The notes under the pieces: model-generated
Told to the model about the DNA's origin: nothing
Databases searched by the model: none
The model's input: only the letters and a program-made list of their open reading frames with translations
Translations under genes and position numbers: made by a program
Shown: positions 22,363-34,319 of the stretch, in pieces
Position numbering within the stretch: the first letter of the stretch is position 1
How the letters are laid out: every line of letters starts with the position of its first letter
NCBI RefSeq assembly: GCF_043290135.1
Contig: NC_134709.1
Span: 109,113,645-109,177,644 of the forward strand
DNA: 64,000 nucleotides
From: Rhipicephalus microplus
Lineage: Eukaryota; Arthropoda; Arachnida; Ixodida; Ixodidae
Reading direction: 5' to 3'

Positions 22363-25300
22363 TGAATACACGATTTGGCAGTGGAATTGTCGTGGGTTTC
22401 GTCGTAAGCGGGGTAACCTGCAGCAATTCGTAGAACCAAGCAAGCACCAGATGTAATCGCCCTCCAGGAAACTGGGGGGACCGCAAAATTATCAGGATAC
22501 AAATCATATAGCACTTTAGCTGAAAAAGCAACAGTAACCACACTGATACATCGTAATATAACGGCTGTAGAACACGATACTGGCGTACGCAACATAGACC
22601 ACGTCCTACTAGAAATTCTCCCGTCTCGAAAAAAGGAGGGAAGCTTGTTTGTGCTGAACGTGTACAGTCCACCACGACAAAAGGTAAAGTTTGGCTCGCT
22701 TTTCCGCAAAGTGCTAAACGTAGCGGGCAGACAAGCACTGATCGTCGTGGGTGACTTTAACGCACCACACGCCGCCTGGGGTTACACCATCGAAAACGTT
22801 AAAGGCCGCAACCTGTGGAACGACGCGTAGCACGAGGAGCTCACGCTAATAACTAACCCACAAGACCCTACCAGAATGGGGAACAGCGTCAGTAGAGACA
22901 CCACGCCGGACCTTACATTCATAAAGAATATATCCAACCCTCATTGGACTAACACTAACGTAAATCTAGGCAGCGATCACTACATTGTATGCACAATTTT
23001 ACAAGCAGGTCCGCGTAAAAAGAAAGGTAGAAAAATAATGTTAACCGAGTGGGACACCTTTCATAAGATAAGAGAGGACGATGCTACAGAGACCATCGAA
23101 GATATACAGAAGTGGACAGACACACTCCAGCGTAGCGTGCAGAAAGCCACCAAACATATTCCCAAAGAGGCAGGAATGGAAGAAATGGACAGCAAGCTCT
23201 TACACATGTGGGAGGCAAAACGCAGCCTGCAAGAGCGCTGGAAAGGTCAAAAGCACAACCGGCGTCTAAGAAAGAGAATCGTCGCGCTCGACAGAGACAT
23301 AGAAGACTACGCAAATAGGCTGTCCCAGCAGCAGTGGGCAGGCATGTGCACTTTAATGAACAGGCAGTTCGGAATGTCCAAAACTTGGAACATTCTCCGA
23401 GGCCTCCTTGATCCAGAAGGCACGAAAACAACACAAAGACAAAACCTGCAACGGATACTACACAGCTCCGCAGGTACAGAAGCAGAGCTCTTACGCGAGC
23501 TACGCCAGACATACGTAGGAGATGCCACAAAGGCGCGACTCCCAGAGTACGAAGGGAAGGATAACGTCGACCTCGACGCCTCCATAACAGAGGCAGAGAT
23601 TCGTTACGAACTCGGACGACTCAATCCCAAGTCCGCCCCGGGTCCCGACGGTATAACAAATAAAACACTTCGCAACTTAGATGACGAATCCGTCACTGCT
23701 CTCACAAAGTACATAAACGAATGCTGGGAGAAGGGCGCCATACCCCAGCAATGGAAAACCGCCAAAATCATATTAATACCCAAGCCGGGCAAAAAGCCGC
23801 TCATCGGAAATCTCAGGCCCATTTCATTGACGTCCTGCATTGGAAAGCTCATGGAAAAAGTAATTTTAACGCGTCTCGTCAGATACATGGACGACAACGA
23901 GCTATACCCACACACCATGATCGACTTTCGACCAAGACTCTCGACGCAAGACGTCATGTTGCAGCTAAAGAATCAAATCATAGACGCCGAAACGCACACC
24001 CTGGATACAAAAGCCATTCTGGGCCTTGACCTGCAGAAGGCATTTGATAACGTCACCCACGAGGCCATATTGCGCAACTTGCAAAACCTACACGTAGGTC
24101 GGAGAGTGTACGATTACATAAAAGATTTTCTCACCAACCGTAAAGCTACAATCATGGCCGGGGAAGCGGAATCTGAAGAATTCGTTCAAGGCAACAAGGG
24201 AACACCACAAGGTTCGGTGCTTTCCCCTTACCTATTCAACGTGGCGATGCTTGGTTTACCCTCAGAGCTGGAACGCGTCGAAGGGCTTCAGCACAGTATC
24301 TATGCGGATGACATCACCCTATGGGTGACGGGCGGGAGCGACGGTCACATAGAAGAGATTTTACAACAAGCAGTAAATACGATAGAGCGATACGTGGAGA
24401 ACAATGGCCTAAAATGCTCTCCTTAAAAATCGGAGTTATTACTCTACAGACCTACAAGCAGAGGTCGCAAGCGCATTCACGAACGACACAACATCACAAT
24501 CTTAGCAGGAGGTTACCCAATACCTCAGGTACAACACATAAGAGTTCTGGGACTCCGAATATCCGAGAACGGACATAACGGGGAAGCAATAAAGTTCCTG
24601 GATAACAACACCCAACAAACCATTCGAATGATTCGAAGAATCGCCAACAAAAACTACGGCGTGAAAGAACACAACTTAGTGCAGCTCATCCAAGCCTTCG
24701 TCGTCAGCCGCATAGTGTATGTGACCCCATACCTCAAGTTGCAAGTGGCGGAGAAACAAAAGATAGAATGCATAATTAAAAAAGCATATAAGCAAGCCCT
24801 CGGATTACCGATCACCACGTCTAACGAAAATTTCGAAGCGTTAGGAATGCATAACACGCTAGACGAACTTATTGAGGCTCATATGATAGCGCAATATGAA
24901 CGACTCGCGCAAAGCAACACGGGAAGACACATCCTGCACAAACTTGCAATAACGTACGCTGGCCAAAGCGGCAATAAATACGATATCCCAAAAGAAACCA
25001 GAGAGCGCATCATAATACCTCCGTTACCCAGAAACATGCACCCCGAACATCACCGGGAGCGGAGGAATGCAAGAGCGAGAGCACTGCACAAGAAGTTTCA
25101 ACATGACGCGGACGTGGTATATGTAGATGCAGCCGAATATACAGACGGTCGACACATGGCAATAGTCGCTTCAAATCAAGCGGGCCACCTGCTTGCTAGC
25201 GGCACCATTAAAACAGGAAATTCGGAAATCGCTGAAGAAACGGCCATAGCGCTGACGCTTGCGTCCACAAGGGCCAGCGTCGTAATCAGTGATTCTAAAA

Positions 25301-25881
25301 CCGCGATTCATAACTTCGCTAACGGAAGGGTCTCGAAAGAGGCGTTAAGAATCTTAAATAACTTTCGCGGAGAGCGCGACGTTTATGTTATATGGACGCC
25401 CGCCCATTCCTCCCTCCCGGGCAATGAAACCGCACACACCCTAGCTCGAGAGTTAGCGAGCCGAGCAGGGGCAGGAATGACGCGGAGACCGCGTGCGGAG
25501 AGAGACCGCATGTCCAGTTACAACGAAATTACCAAGCACTACAGATTAGGGAGGCAGCATTACCCGCCACCACACTCCTCATTAAATAAGCAGCAGGCGA
25601 CAGCGTGGCGCCTATTACAAACAAACACGTTCCCAAACCCAATCGCTTATAATCATTGTTACCCGGACCTCTACTCAGACAGATGTAAACACTGCAATCA
25701 GCGGGCGGACCTCAAACACATTATCTGGGCTTGCCCCAACATCGTGAAGGGGCCAAACACATACATGAATACGGAGCAGTGGGAGACCGCGCTGCTAAGC
25801 TCAAGCATCGAGGACCAACTACAGGTCATCAGGCAAGCCGAAGATGCCGCTAGGGCCCAAGGACTCCTAGCTGCCATCTAA
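22349..25881 (+). pseudogene. I-b ORF2: endonuclease, reverse transcriptase, RNase H (three lesions)
   Basis: The ATG at 22349 is inside the ORF1 tail. Domains: AP-type endonuclease (IWQWNCRGF; ALQETGG; VVGDFNAPH; LGSDHYIV), RT (RPISLTSCIGK; LGLDLQKAFDN; GTPQGSVLSP; HSIYADDITLW), a thumb, then RNase H (VDAAEYTDG; AEETAIALTLA; VISDSKTAIHN; TPAHSSLPGNETAH) and a final C-H cluster (CKHCNQRADLKHIIWAC). Catalytic residues are present. Lesions are a frameshift near 22430, a TAG at 22828 and a TAA at 24424, both stops in an otherwise continuous frame. It would prime reverse transcription at nicked target DNA. Confidence 0.9.
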
Positions 25882-25957
25882 GGGAGGGGAGTCAACTCCT
25901 CTAACACTTGCCGTTTCAATAAAAGTTGTTTCTCTCTCTCTCTCTCTCAGTTGCAGG

Positions 25958-26260
25958 TCCTGGAACGCGCAGAGCGTTGAGTCAGGTGGGCGCCGGGTCG
26001 GCGCATCGGCGACTATCACCTCCTTGGTTAGGCTTAAATCCCCCGGTGGCGTTGCCGTGTAAAAATGTCCCAAAAATGGTTTAAAAGTCCACGCACCAGC
26101 ACAAAGGTGGTATCTGCTGATTTCTTGAGAACTTAGGCACACGATGGGACTGAAAACTAGGCGACAAATTTGAATACCACAGGAAAGCATTCTTGAAAGC
26201 AGGAGGCGATCTTCGCGCGTCCGCACTGGTCGGCACCTAGAGCGTCTCCCCGACATTTAT
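25958..26260 (-). pseudogene. I-c 5' end separated by the I-b insertion
   Basis: The minus-strand frame reads through PFLGHFYTATPPGDLSLTKE and APTRRPPDSTLCAFQDLQL to the duplication CTCAGTTGCAGG, then resumes across I-b at 20194 with RMEY. This supports I-b having landed inside I-c. Whether the stretch is translated or is 5' UTR is unknown. Confidence 0.55.
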
Positions 26261-26261
26261 G

Positions 26262-26930
26262 GGTGAAGCTTTCTATAGCAGCACCCATTCGTCCCTCGTA
26301 GCCGTTGTAGTATGTAACAAGCATAACAATTGTACCTCAAAGGTGGTACCGGTGAGAGATTTCTTCTGTGCGTTGTTGAACAATAAAAAATAGTGCGCAA
26401 TGTACATGCCTAAGGGTGTTAATGGGGAATGAGAGACAGGAGCATTCGGCTTAGAGTTAACGTGCACGCTGCGATCCCCATTAGCAGCCTTTGGCAAGTA
26501 CATTGACCACTATCTGACAAGAAAGGGTTGCTACGTTATACTCGCTGGGTGTAACCTCCTTATTTTTAGAAAGGTTTAGCGAGCGTTGAGCCGCAGAGCC
26601 ATGCATACAATGAACTAGTATATACCATGAATGACCTCGAGGTGGGTAAAGGTGGGAAGTAGATACGAAGCGCAAGCCGTATGAAAGTAAAAGCCGAATT
26701 CTCCTGTCTATCATTTCCCATTAGCAGCCATTGGCATGCACATTGAGCACTATATGAAAGGAAAAGGTTGCTTCGTTATACTCGCTGGGCGTAACCTCCT
26801 TGGTTTTAGAAAGGTTTAGTGAGCGTTGAGCCGCAGTGCCATGAATACAGGGAACTAATATATATCATGAACTCGAGGTGGTTAAAGGTATGAAGTAGAC
26901 CCGAAGCGCAAGTTGTAAGAAAGTGTGCGT
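26262..26930 (+). repeat. Dispersed repeat with two tandem units of about 240 bp
   Basis: CCCATTAGCAGCC(T/A)TTGGCA at 26477 and again at 26717 marks two units with a 240-bp period. Both continue through TTATACTCGCTGGG(T/C)GTAACCTCCTT and GCGTTGAGCCGCAG. The preceding 26277-26420 matches 14572-14700. No coding capacity is seen. Confidence 0.7.
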
Positions 26931-26949
26931 GTGCCTCCTATTGTCTAGT

Positions 26950-27262
26950 CCTTGGAATGTCCGCTGGATGGCGGTGCTTCTATGTGCGTAATACATGACA
27001 AAAAGATGCGAGATGGTGATACTTGGAGTGTTGAATAGATGGACGAACGGACACACAGACAGATGCATGGAATGACGCATTAACGGACGCAGGGGTGGAT
27101 GCATGGTCGAACGCAGGGACGGACGTACGAACAGACGCACGCATGCACTGGCGGATGGACGCATGGACGGTAACAGGCGGACGCATGAACGGAAGAAAAC
27201 AAGAACGAATGGACGGACGAATGCTTCGCCCCACTCTCCATCATTCACTCCGGGGATATGCT
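26950..27262 (-). repeat. Microsatellite-cored repeat, copy 2 (GACG/GATG-rich core)
   Basis: On the minus strand it starts with the arm CATATCC(C)CGGAGTGAATGATGG near 27262 and ends with GCCATCCAGCGGACATTCCAAGG near 26955. The same two ends, in the same order, bound the copy at 28078-28628 on the plus strand, but the core differs. Confidence 0.7.
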
Positions 27263-28077
27263 GCCAATGTTTTTTACTGGACTGTTTTGGTTTTCGCTAG
27301 TTCGGAAATGGAGGCTGTTCACGGTGGTGTCGCTCGAGAGGAATGCATGCGCACGCTGATTGCCCAACGCAGTGTTGGGCAATCAGCGTGCAACTGTTCG
27401 GCTTAGCAGAGGCATTAGTTGTCGGCGGCTATCACCAGCAGACGACACAAACGTGTACTTGTGCTCATGCAGGTTCAATTATCCATATTGTGGCGTGAAA
27501 TATGCATTTGCACGGTTACGTTCTGCAGCGGCACGAGTTCCATGGTCGCGGTTACAGAGACCCGAAACGTTGCAGAGAGAGCCATTGCATCTTGTGAAAT
27601 TGTTCGAGTTAAGTTATCGCTGCCACATATCATAGCATCAGCCAGTCTATCGGCGCTTGTTTGCATCCGGTGTGACATGGCACCATTTAGAGGCATGTGC
27701 GTGTCAACACCCAAGGAAGCTATATCACCGCTACGCTTCTAGCCATACCAGTCTACCACTCAGATAAGAAGCCTGTCGCGACAACAGCGTAGCATGCTTT
27801 CCACGATATCAGGCCATTGATGGCGATGTGCAGAAGCTAGGTCAAAAATATTTCTTCATCCGTGCCTTAGAAGTGTGCAGTGCCTGGCATGCGGGAGGGG
27901 AAGTGCCGTAAACTAATGGTGAACACCGGCCAGCGTCGTCACCGTCACAAAATACAATGAAAACGAATGCTCGCTTGCACAAATTGTATGTTCTCTTTCC
28001 CTCAGCGCTGCATCATTTGCGCAATTAGCAACAAAAGCATAGTGCGTTAATTCCCCTCCCCATAAAAAATTACAGCA
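27263..28077. other. Spacer between two inverted copies of the microsatellite-cored repeat
   Basis: About 0.8 kb with no recognisable gene or element apart from the hairpin at 27351-27391. Open frames at 27419-27742 (+) and 27475-27714 (-) overlap antisense and show no domain. Confidence 0.4.
27351..27391. repeat. Perfect 18-bp-arm hairpin with 5-nt loop
   Basis: GCACGCTGATTGCCCAAC at 27351-27368 pairs exactly with 27374-27391 around the loop GCAGT. It stands alone, with no T-tract. Confidence 0.9.
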
Positions 28078-28628
28078 TATCCATGAAGTGAATAATGATG
28101 AGTTGGGCGAAGCTTCGAAGGATTTTATCAGCAAACAGTGAATCATCCGCCGGCCGCGTCCATTCGTCCATCCATCTGTCTGTATTCATGTCCATCCGTC
28201 TGACCACCTCTTCGTCCATCCGTCTGTATGTCGTCTCTCTCTCTCTCTGTCTGTCTATCCATCCGTCCGTCCATCTGTCTGTCTGTCTGTCTGTCTGTGT
28301 ATGTATGTATGTATGTATGTATGTATGTATGTATGTATGTATGTATGTATGTATGTATGTATGTATGTATGTATGTATGTATGTATGTATGTATGTATGT
28401 ATGTATGTATGTATGTATGTATGTATGTATGTATGTATGTATGTATGTATGTATTCCCGTCCGTCCGTCTATCTGTTCGTCCGTTCATCTGTCTGTCTGT
28501 CAATCCGTCCATTCATTAATCTGTACGTCCATCTAGTGAACACTCCAAGTACCTTCATCTCACACCTTTTCATCATACATTCATGATATAAAAGTACCGC
28601 CATCCAGCGGGCATTCCAAGGACTAAAA
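28078..28628 (+). repeat. Microsatellite-cored repeat, copy 3, with (CTGT)n and (ATGT)n core
   Basis: It begins GCATATCCATGAAGTGAATA and ends GCCATCCAGCGGGCATTCC, matching copy 2 in inverted orientation. The core contains (CTGT)n at about 28275-28298 and a pure (ATGT)n of about 156 bp at 28299-28454, with CCGT/CCAT-rich flanks. Confidence 0.75.
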
Positions 28629-29547
28629 GGAGAGGTGGCTACTACATGCAGGAGACGCGCGACCCACGCCCTAAGGAGTTTCACTCCTAAAACAAACTGC
28701 AAGTTCGAGAATTTCCATAACACGCATTCGCTTGTTCCCCGAACTTCAGAGTTCATCATAAATCCGTGGTTATCCCAAATGCGTGCTGAAACTGTGGTCA
28801 CTAGCTGCACTAGGCCGTTTGTTTTGTTTTTTTTTGTTTTTTACTGTGAGATATATGGGCTTCTAGATGCGTGCTTTCAAACGATTCTATGACACAAGTA
28901 ACTTTCAACGATAGAAGTAACAGCGTCAAACAGGCATCCTCATTTTTATGCTTTTGATAAGCTATCTGCTTACTCAGGCCAAAAAGATTGCACGGACACA
29001 TGTAGTTTTTTTCTTCCTAAGAGTTATCAAATATTCAAGAAGACACTGAAAGGAATGCAGTCAAAATACTTAAATTATACAACCAAAGAACAATAATGGG
29101 TGCAGCTGAGAAAAAGTGAGAACTATAGACAGCTTTATAATTGATGGGAAACAGGTGAAGTTCATTAGACTCCCGATGCAATCTACATCTAGCCGCTATG
29201 GTAACGTAGCAAAATTCTTGTGATCATTTGATCACGGATCCCATCGGGTACCTGATCAAATGCTGGTAAACAACACTACCGCTTAAATCATTGGTAACTT
29301 GCACAAGTTGTGATAACTTGTAAGCCAAGTAAGGAGGGGCAGCTATACACTCAGCTATAAAAAACGTATAAATGATATCGCACCTTTCGTAGCGTTCACA
29401 CGAGCGAGCTGTTTCAGTCATCTTGTAAGGTAGTGGAAAGCAACGTTGGTGGTAGACTGAATGCTCCAGTTCACATGTCTTAGCAATGCTCACGAAATGT
29501 CTACTGCAAGTTCTGCTATTTTCTGAGGTCTCCCACTCTGTTTCATT
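28629..29547. other. Unassigned sequence
   Basis: No supported gene, terminal repeat or tRNA-like unit is visible in this stretch. 29240-29547 is weakly similar to 30450-30780 as part of the duplication described separately. Confidence 0.4.
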
Positions 29548-29634
29548 GATCTGTGGTGTTGAACGTCCAAAAACCAATATATAATTACCAGAGACGCTGC
29601 AGTGGACGACTCCGGAAATTTCGACCACACAGGG
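29548..29634 (-). mobile_element. Truncated Ruka-like SINE (3' body only)
   Basis: GAACGTCCAAAAACCAATATATAATTA... TCCGGAAATTTCGACCACAC matches the 3' body of the SINEs at 8850 and 32464 with many substitutions. The tRNA-like head is missing. Confidence 0.7.
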
Positions 29635-29689
29635 TAGTCTGCTCCTTCAAGGCTGTGCTAAAAACAACGACATTGAAAGAATTTCTCCA

Positions 29690-30940
29690 CTAAAGCAACT
29701 GGGGGTAAATGAAGGAGAGACACAACTTTATTCGCAATAGATAGCGAATGCGTCGTATCGAACGTTGGCGCCTCTCCTCCCAGTGATATTTCGGGACGTG
29801 GTAAACGTTGTTCCAGGTGAACTGATGTTAATGTTGTGGCAGCAAACAACTGAGCAAGCCTTGTTGCTGCCACCAGGAGCCACTGAACGGCTGCCCAAGA
29901 AGTAACGTTTCGCAAATCTGCGGGAACACAGGAAGGAGGCAGTGCGAACACTGGCGCCGGCCGCCGCGTTAGAAATTAACTATAACGCCACGAACGCGCG
30001 TGCCGCCGCCAGAAACGTTCCGGTCAGCAAAGAGAAGCTAGGCAATGCTTCTCCTTAATTCAATAAATGAGAATGATATAGACGAAATAACGATTAAGCA
30101 TTCCCAAACCACATCCTATTGCGCAACATTAACGCGATACCCCCACCACTCTGCAACGCATTTACTCGAGTACTCCCGGGGTCAAATGCGGGTGGAGTTT
30201 TTTAAAGCGCTCTCGCAGCGTGTGCCTCATCGACGTGGCCTGTGACTGCAGAGCAGGTGTAGCTGGCAAGTGCATGACTCCGCGACAGTGGCCGTTCACC
30301 TGCTATATGATTCGAAAGTGAATTGAAGGCAACTCAATAAAAGCTCCGTGCGCTTCATTTGAATCTCAGTCAAACTACAACAAGTCTAAATACTGTTGAG
30401 AAATAGTCATAAGTTTAAATACTGTTGAAAAAAGTCATTTAAAGCTGACAAAAATAACATATCAGCATGACAAGCGGAAAAAAAGAGCCCTAAAGACAAA
30501 CTGCTCATCCAACACGCCTAGAATGAAATTAATGGTCATTGATATATCGAACCTAAAGAATGTGGGAATGTGGAAAGCTCGCATAGGCGTTATTGCACTG
30601 TTCACATGAATGCACTGTTCAAGCCTTCTTGTAAAATGATGGGAAAATGAAGTGGCTGGCATACTAAATGCTCCTGTTAAGTGGCCTTAGCATTGCCCAC
30701 GGATATTTTACTGCAAATTTATCTATTTTTTACGGCTCCTAATTTGTTCAATGAATACTGCGCTACACATAATGAGAGTCAAACAATGTCTTCACGACAG
30801 CTATTCTGCATGAGTGAGTGAAACAACTTTACTCACAATTCACGGCGGACATGTGGTATTCCGCTTTGACGTGTCTACTCCCAGTGATCCTTCGGGAAGC
30901 GGTTAAAGTTTGTTCCAGATGAATGGCTGTACGTAGATAT
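29690..30940. repeat. Diverged duplicated repeat (29690-30060 and 30810-30940)
   Basis: ACAACTTTATTCGCAAT... CTCCCAGTGATATTTCGGGA at 29720 is echoed at 30825 (CAACTTTACTCACAAT... CTCCCAGTGATCCTTCGGGA). The interior at 29830-30055 (GTTGTGGCAGCAAACAACTG; AACGCGCGTGCCGCCGCC) also resembles 43340-43530. The second copy is cut by the Gy3 LTR at 30941. 30061-30809 holds nothing else that I can name. Confidence 0.5.
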
Positions 30941-31117
30941 TGTTACAGGGAGTATTTATATAAAGGTCGTGAATCCGCAGGAAAACGGGATCACAGTGCA
31001 CAGGGCGGACAAAATTCCTGATAACAGGGCAACCCAGGCTAAGCCCCACAACACGAATGTCGTCATCAGAGGACATTTCAGCTGCTCCACTGGAAAGGTA
31101 TTTCTACACCCGTGACA
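30941..31117 (-). repeat. Probable Gy3 3' LTR (about 177 bp)
   Basis: On the minus strand it begins TGTCACGGGTGTAG and ends CCCTGTAACA, with a TATATAAATA stretch inside, just downstream of integrase. The partner LTR is missing, so boundaries rest on the TG...CA termini and position. Confidence 0.55.
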
Positions 31118-31412
31118 TTACCCTGGCCAGTAAAGCCAGCGTCTCAGTTTCAGCTATCACTAAAAGGGCGTGTCACCATTGTAGACCCTCAGGCGAGAGA
31201 CGTGTACTATGCCACTTTTTAGAGTAGTAGTCGATGAGTTTGATAATTTGGTTGTCGAATAAATCTCATAGATAACAGTGGTCGCCTGGCGCACTACTTG
31301 ATAGGGCCCGACCTATCGCGATAGAAGCTTCTCGCTGAGGCCAACACGACGAGATGGGAGCCACAGTAGAACGAGAGAGCCCGGAGGAAAATCAGCGCCT
31401 CTGTGTCGACTA

Positions 31413-32160
31413 TCATACAGGGTCTTTTGTGTAGCCTGGAACAGTGAGAGCCGAGTGCGGGCTACCATGCGAGGACAGCTCGAGTGATGGCATCTTGAGC
31501 GTATGAAGTCGTCGATGTTGGATCACATGGAAGCAGAGTATCAAATAGTAACAAAGGATCGCGCCCAAAGAGTAGATGAGAGGGTGAATAGTTGGTAGGT
31601 TCTTGGCACGATGAATTATAGGCAAGGGTGACAGGGCAATGTCCCAATTGGTGTTGCAGTCGGAAGCGTACATTGAAAGCATGTCTGTAACTGTATGGTT
31701 GAGTCGTTTGGTGAGCCCGTTGGTCTAGGGATGACAAGACGCGCTAAAATTATGACGGGTAGCACAAGATTGCAGTAGGTCGTCGACCACGCGAGATAGA
31801 AAGCAGTGACCATGATGGTCTGTGAGTAGGTGAGAAGGAGCACCATGCTGAAGAATGACGTCGTATAGGAGGAAATCAACATTGGTCGCGCAACTGGTCG
31901 GCAGCGCTAGGTTGATTGCGTACCGGGTGGCATAATCTGTGGATACTGCGATCCGATTATTTCCATTTGCTGAAAATTGAAAAGAACCAAGCAAGTCCAA
32001 TCCCAGTAGTTGAAAAGGTCGAGCTCGGACGTCAATAGGCTGGAGGCGGCCGACAGGGGGAGTCGTAGGCTTTTTTAGACGCTGGCAGAGGTCGCAAGCC
32101 GCAATGTAGTGACGAACGGAGCGATACAGGCCTTTCCAGAGAAACCGTCAACACGGTCAT
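31413..32160 (-). pseudogene. Gy3 integrase core and C-terminus
   Basis: The minus-strand frames 31725-32000 (MDLLGSFQFSANGNNRIAVSTDYATRYA; LQHGAPSHLLTDHHG) carry the first two catalytic aspartates of the DDE core. 31462-31882 continue with VTLAYNSSCQEPTNYSPSHLLFGRDPLLL, the post-core region. Shifts occur about every 150-250 bp. Integrase joins element cDNA to target DNA. Confidence 0.75.
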
Positions 32161-32463
32161 AGGTTCGGGTCACGCCTAAGTGTCCTGAGGTTGGGGCATC
32201 GGAAGCTCTTGAAGGACGTCTTTGCGAATATGATGTGAAACGACGAGTAAAAGTTGTGCGCCCTCTGGGAGTAGATACCGGTGATACAAAACGTTGTCTT
32301 GCAGCAAAAACATGCTAAGGGAAACGTTGTCTTGCAGCAAGAACATGCTAAACGAAAAGTCGCCATTGCCATACTGAAGGCGGTCAGTGATGGGGAGTAG
32401 TGATAGATCTCACTGTTGTTCATCTGACACGTGAATAAAGTCTGTGATGGCGAAAATACAGGC

Positions 32464-32720
32464 TTGATTGATTGATTGATTGATTGATATATGGGGGTTA
32501 ACGTCCCAAAACCACCATATGATTATGAGAGACGTCGTATAGTGGAGGTCTCCAGAAATTTCGACCGCCTGTGGTTCTTTAACATGCACCCAAATCTGAG
32601 CACACGGGCCTGCAACATTTCCGTCTCCATCGGATATGCAGCTGCCACAGCCGGAATTCGATCCGGCGACCTGCGGGTCAGCAGCCGAGTACCTTAGCCA
32701 CTTGACCACAGCGGCGGGGG
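32464..32720 (-). mobile_element. Ruka-like SINE with 12-bp target duplication and TCAA tail
   Basis: It has the same body and tRNA-like head as 8850-9080. The tail is (TCAA)n on the minus strand. GAAAATACAGGC repeats at 32452-32463 and 32721-32732. The B box has a change (GAATTCGATCC). It interrupts the Gy3 region between RNase H and integrase. Confidence 0.85.
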
Positions 32721-32737
32721 GAAAATACAGGCGTCAG

Positions 32738-33825
32738 CTACCAATTCAGTGGAGTCGGGTGGTTCAACCGGGTGCCGGGAGAAGCTGTCGGCATCGTTCG
32801 CAACTTCACAGATTTGTACACCACGGAAAACGCGTACTCATGCAGCCGTAACGCCCAGCGGCCGAGTATTTCAGTAGGGTCACTCAGTGTTGACAGCCAG
32901 CACAGCGCATGATGATCGGTGATGACTGCAAATGGGTGTTCATACAGGCATGGACGAAGTAACGAAGGCCCAGACGAGAGAAACATTCCCGCTCGGTAAT
33001 GGAATAATTCCTCTCAGACTGTGACAGAAGGCGACTGGCATATGCTACAGCATGGTCTGTGTCACTATGTACCTGAGCGAGTATTGCCCCATTGCCATGG
33101 CCGCTGGCATCAGTGCAAAGCTCTGCTTGTGCAGCTGAGTCGAAGTAGACAAGCACTGGTGGTGAAGTGAGAGCGGAAATCATTGATGCGAAGGAATGTG
33201 CTTGGTTTGCACCCCAGAAAAAAAGCCATGTCCTTTTTGAAGAGATCCGAAAAGGGTCGAGTAATACCCGCGAAGTTGGCGACAAAGCGGCGGAAGTTTG
33301 AGCAGAGCCCCAGGAAGCTGTGGACTTTTTTTTGTGGAACGCGGAACGGGGAACTCACCAACGGCAGCGCGGGCTTTGTCGGGGTCGGGCTGGACTCCAG
33401 TAGCATCGACAAGGTGGCCAAGTAGCTTAATTTGACGGCACCCAAAAGTGTATTTATACGAATTTAGTTAGAGGCCAGAACGGCGAAATACGTCAAGAAT
33501 GGCTGACCGACGTGAGAGGTGGCTCTCAAACGTGGGCGAAAACACGATGAGATCGTTCAAATAGCAAAGGAAGGTTAACCATTTCAAAACGCGAAGTATA
33601 GAGCCCCTCATGCGTTCGAAAGTTGCAGGAGAATTACATAGCCCAAGATGCATGACCTTAAATTGCTAAAGGTGTGATGAATGCTGTCTTCTCGTGGTCA
33701 TGGTCATCTACTGAAATTCGCCAATCTCCGGATCGAAGATCGAGTGACAAAAAATGCTTGGCACCATGGAGGCAGTCGAGCGCGTCGTTGATTCGAGGCA
33801 GGGGATAGACGTCTTTTAAATGTGA
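32738..33825 (-). pseudogene. Gy3 RT and RNase H
   Basis: 33700-33825 gives part of the RT palm ([28 protein letters not shown]), 33468-33653 gives HLGLCNSPATFERMRGSILR, 33110-33445 gives KVHSFLGLCSNFRRFVANFAG, and 32738-33285 gives RNase H ([47 protein letters not shown]). Frames shift between blocks. Confidence 0.8.
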
Positions 33826-33834
33826 GGCATTTCT

Positions 33835-34056
<222 letters not shown>

Positions 34057-34319
34057 CGCCTACGACTTTTAGCTCTCCTGGCCGTTCCGATAGTGGTATT
34101 GAGACGAAACTGGGTATAGCATAACAGCACTGTATGAAGAACACATGTGACTTGTCATAACATCAAAATTATGAAATTTATGTGATGAATGTCATCATTT
34201 GCCTTTCACGGTGCTGCAGCTCTGCGGTGGTTTCGTTCACATGCCATTTTGCCAAGCCGGTATGGTATGGCATGATTGCATGGTGAACGCAAGCGACAGA
34301 CCCCAACATGAAAATGATG
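34057..34319. other. Unassigned spacer before the satellite tract
   Basis: Nothing is recognised beyond weak similarity to the satellite near its right edge (ATGAAAATGATGATATGCGTGTCA). Confidence 0.4.

Larger units (their letters stand above)
20207..25945 (+). mobile_element. I-b: nearly full-length I-clade LINE with 12-bp target duplication
   Basis: This plus-strand element is bounded by CTCAGTTGCAGG at 20195-20206 and 25946-25957. It has a short 5' UTR, ORF1, ORF2 with endonuclease, RT and RNase H, AATAAA at about 25918 and a (TC)n tail. Only three lesions are visible in ORF2, so it is younger than I-a and I-c. It sits head-to-head inside I-c just upstream of that element's ORF1 start. Confidence 0.9.
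15574..26260 (-). mobile_element. I-c: I-clade LINE, split by I-b and lacking most of RNase H
   Basis: The minus-strand element is in two parts: 25958-26260 (5' end) and 15574-20194 (the rest), separated by I-b. Joining them restores the ORF1 entry. ORF1 runs 20181-18934 and beyond, and ORF2 runs 18389-15625. The 3' end has AATAAACG and CAATCC repeats at about 15574-15610. GACTTTTAGGG at 15568 and GACATTTATGGG at 26251 may be a diverged target duplication. It is inactive. Confidence 0.8.
30941..33825 (-). mobile_element. Gy3: truncated Ty3/Gypsy with one LTR
   Basis: The minus strand runs from RT (from about 33825) through RNase H and integrase to a probable 3' LTR at 30941-31117. It contains a SINE at 32464-32720. 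The 5' half is gone: RT breaks at a (CTAT)n tract. Frameshifts occur in every domain. Confidence 0.8.

Noticed and set aside
27419..27742. Overlapping open frames on both strands as a new gene
   Set aside because: No domain, splice sites or start context; the two frames are antisense shadows of each other.
28301..28540. Long open frames through the (ATGT)n array with repeating MYVC/IHTY peptides
   Set aside because: They are a by-product of a tetranucleotide repeat open in several frames; no codon bias or domain is present.
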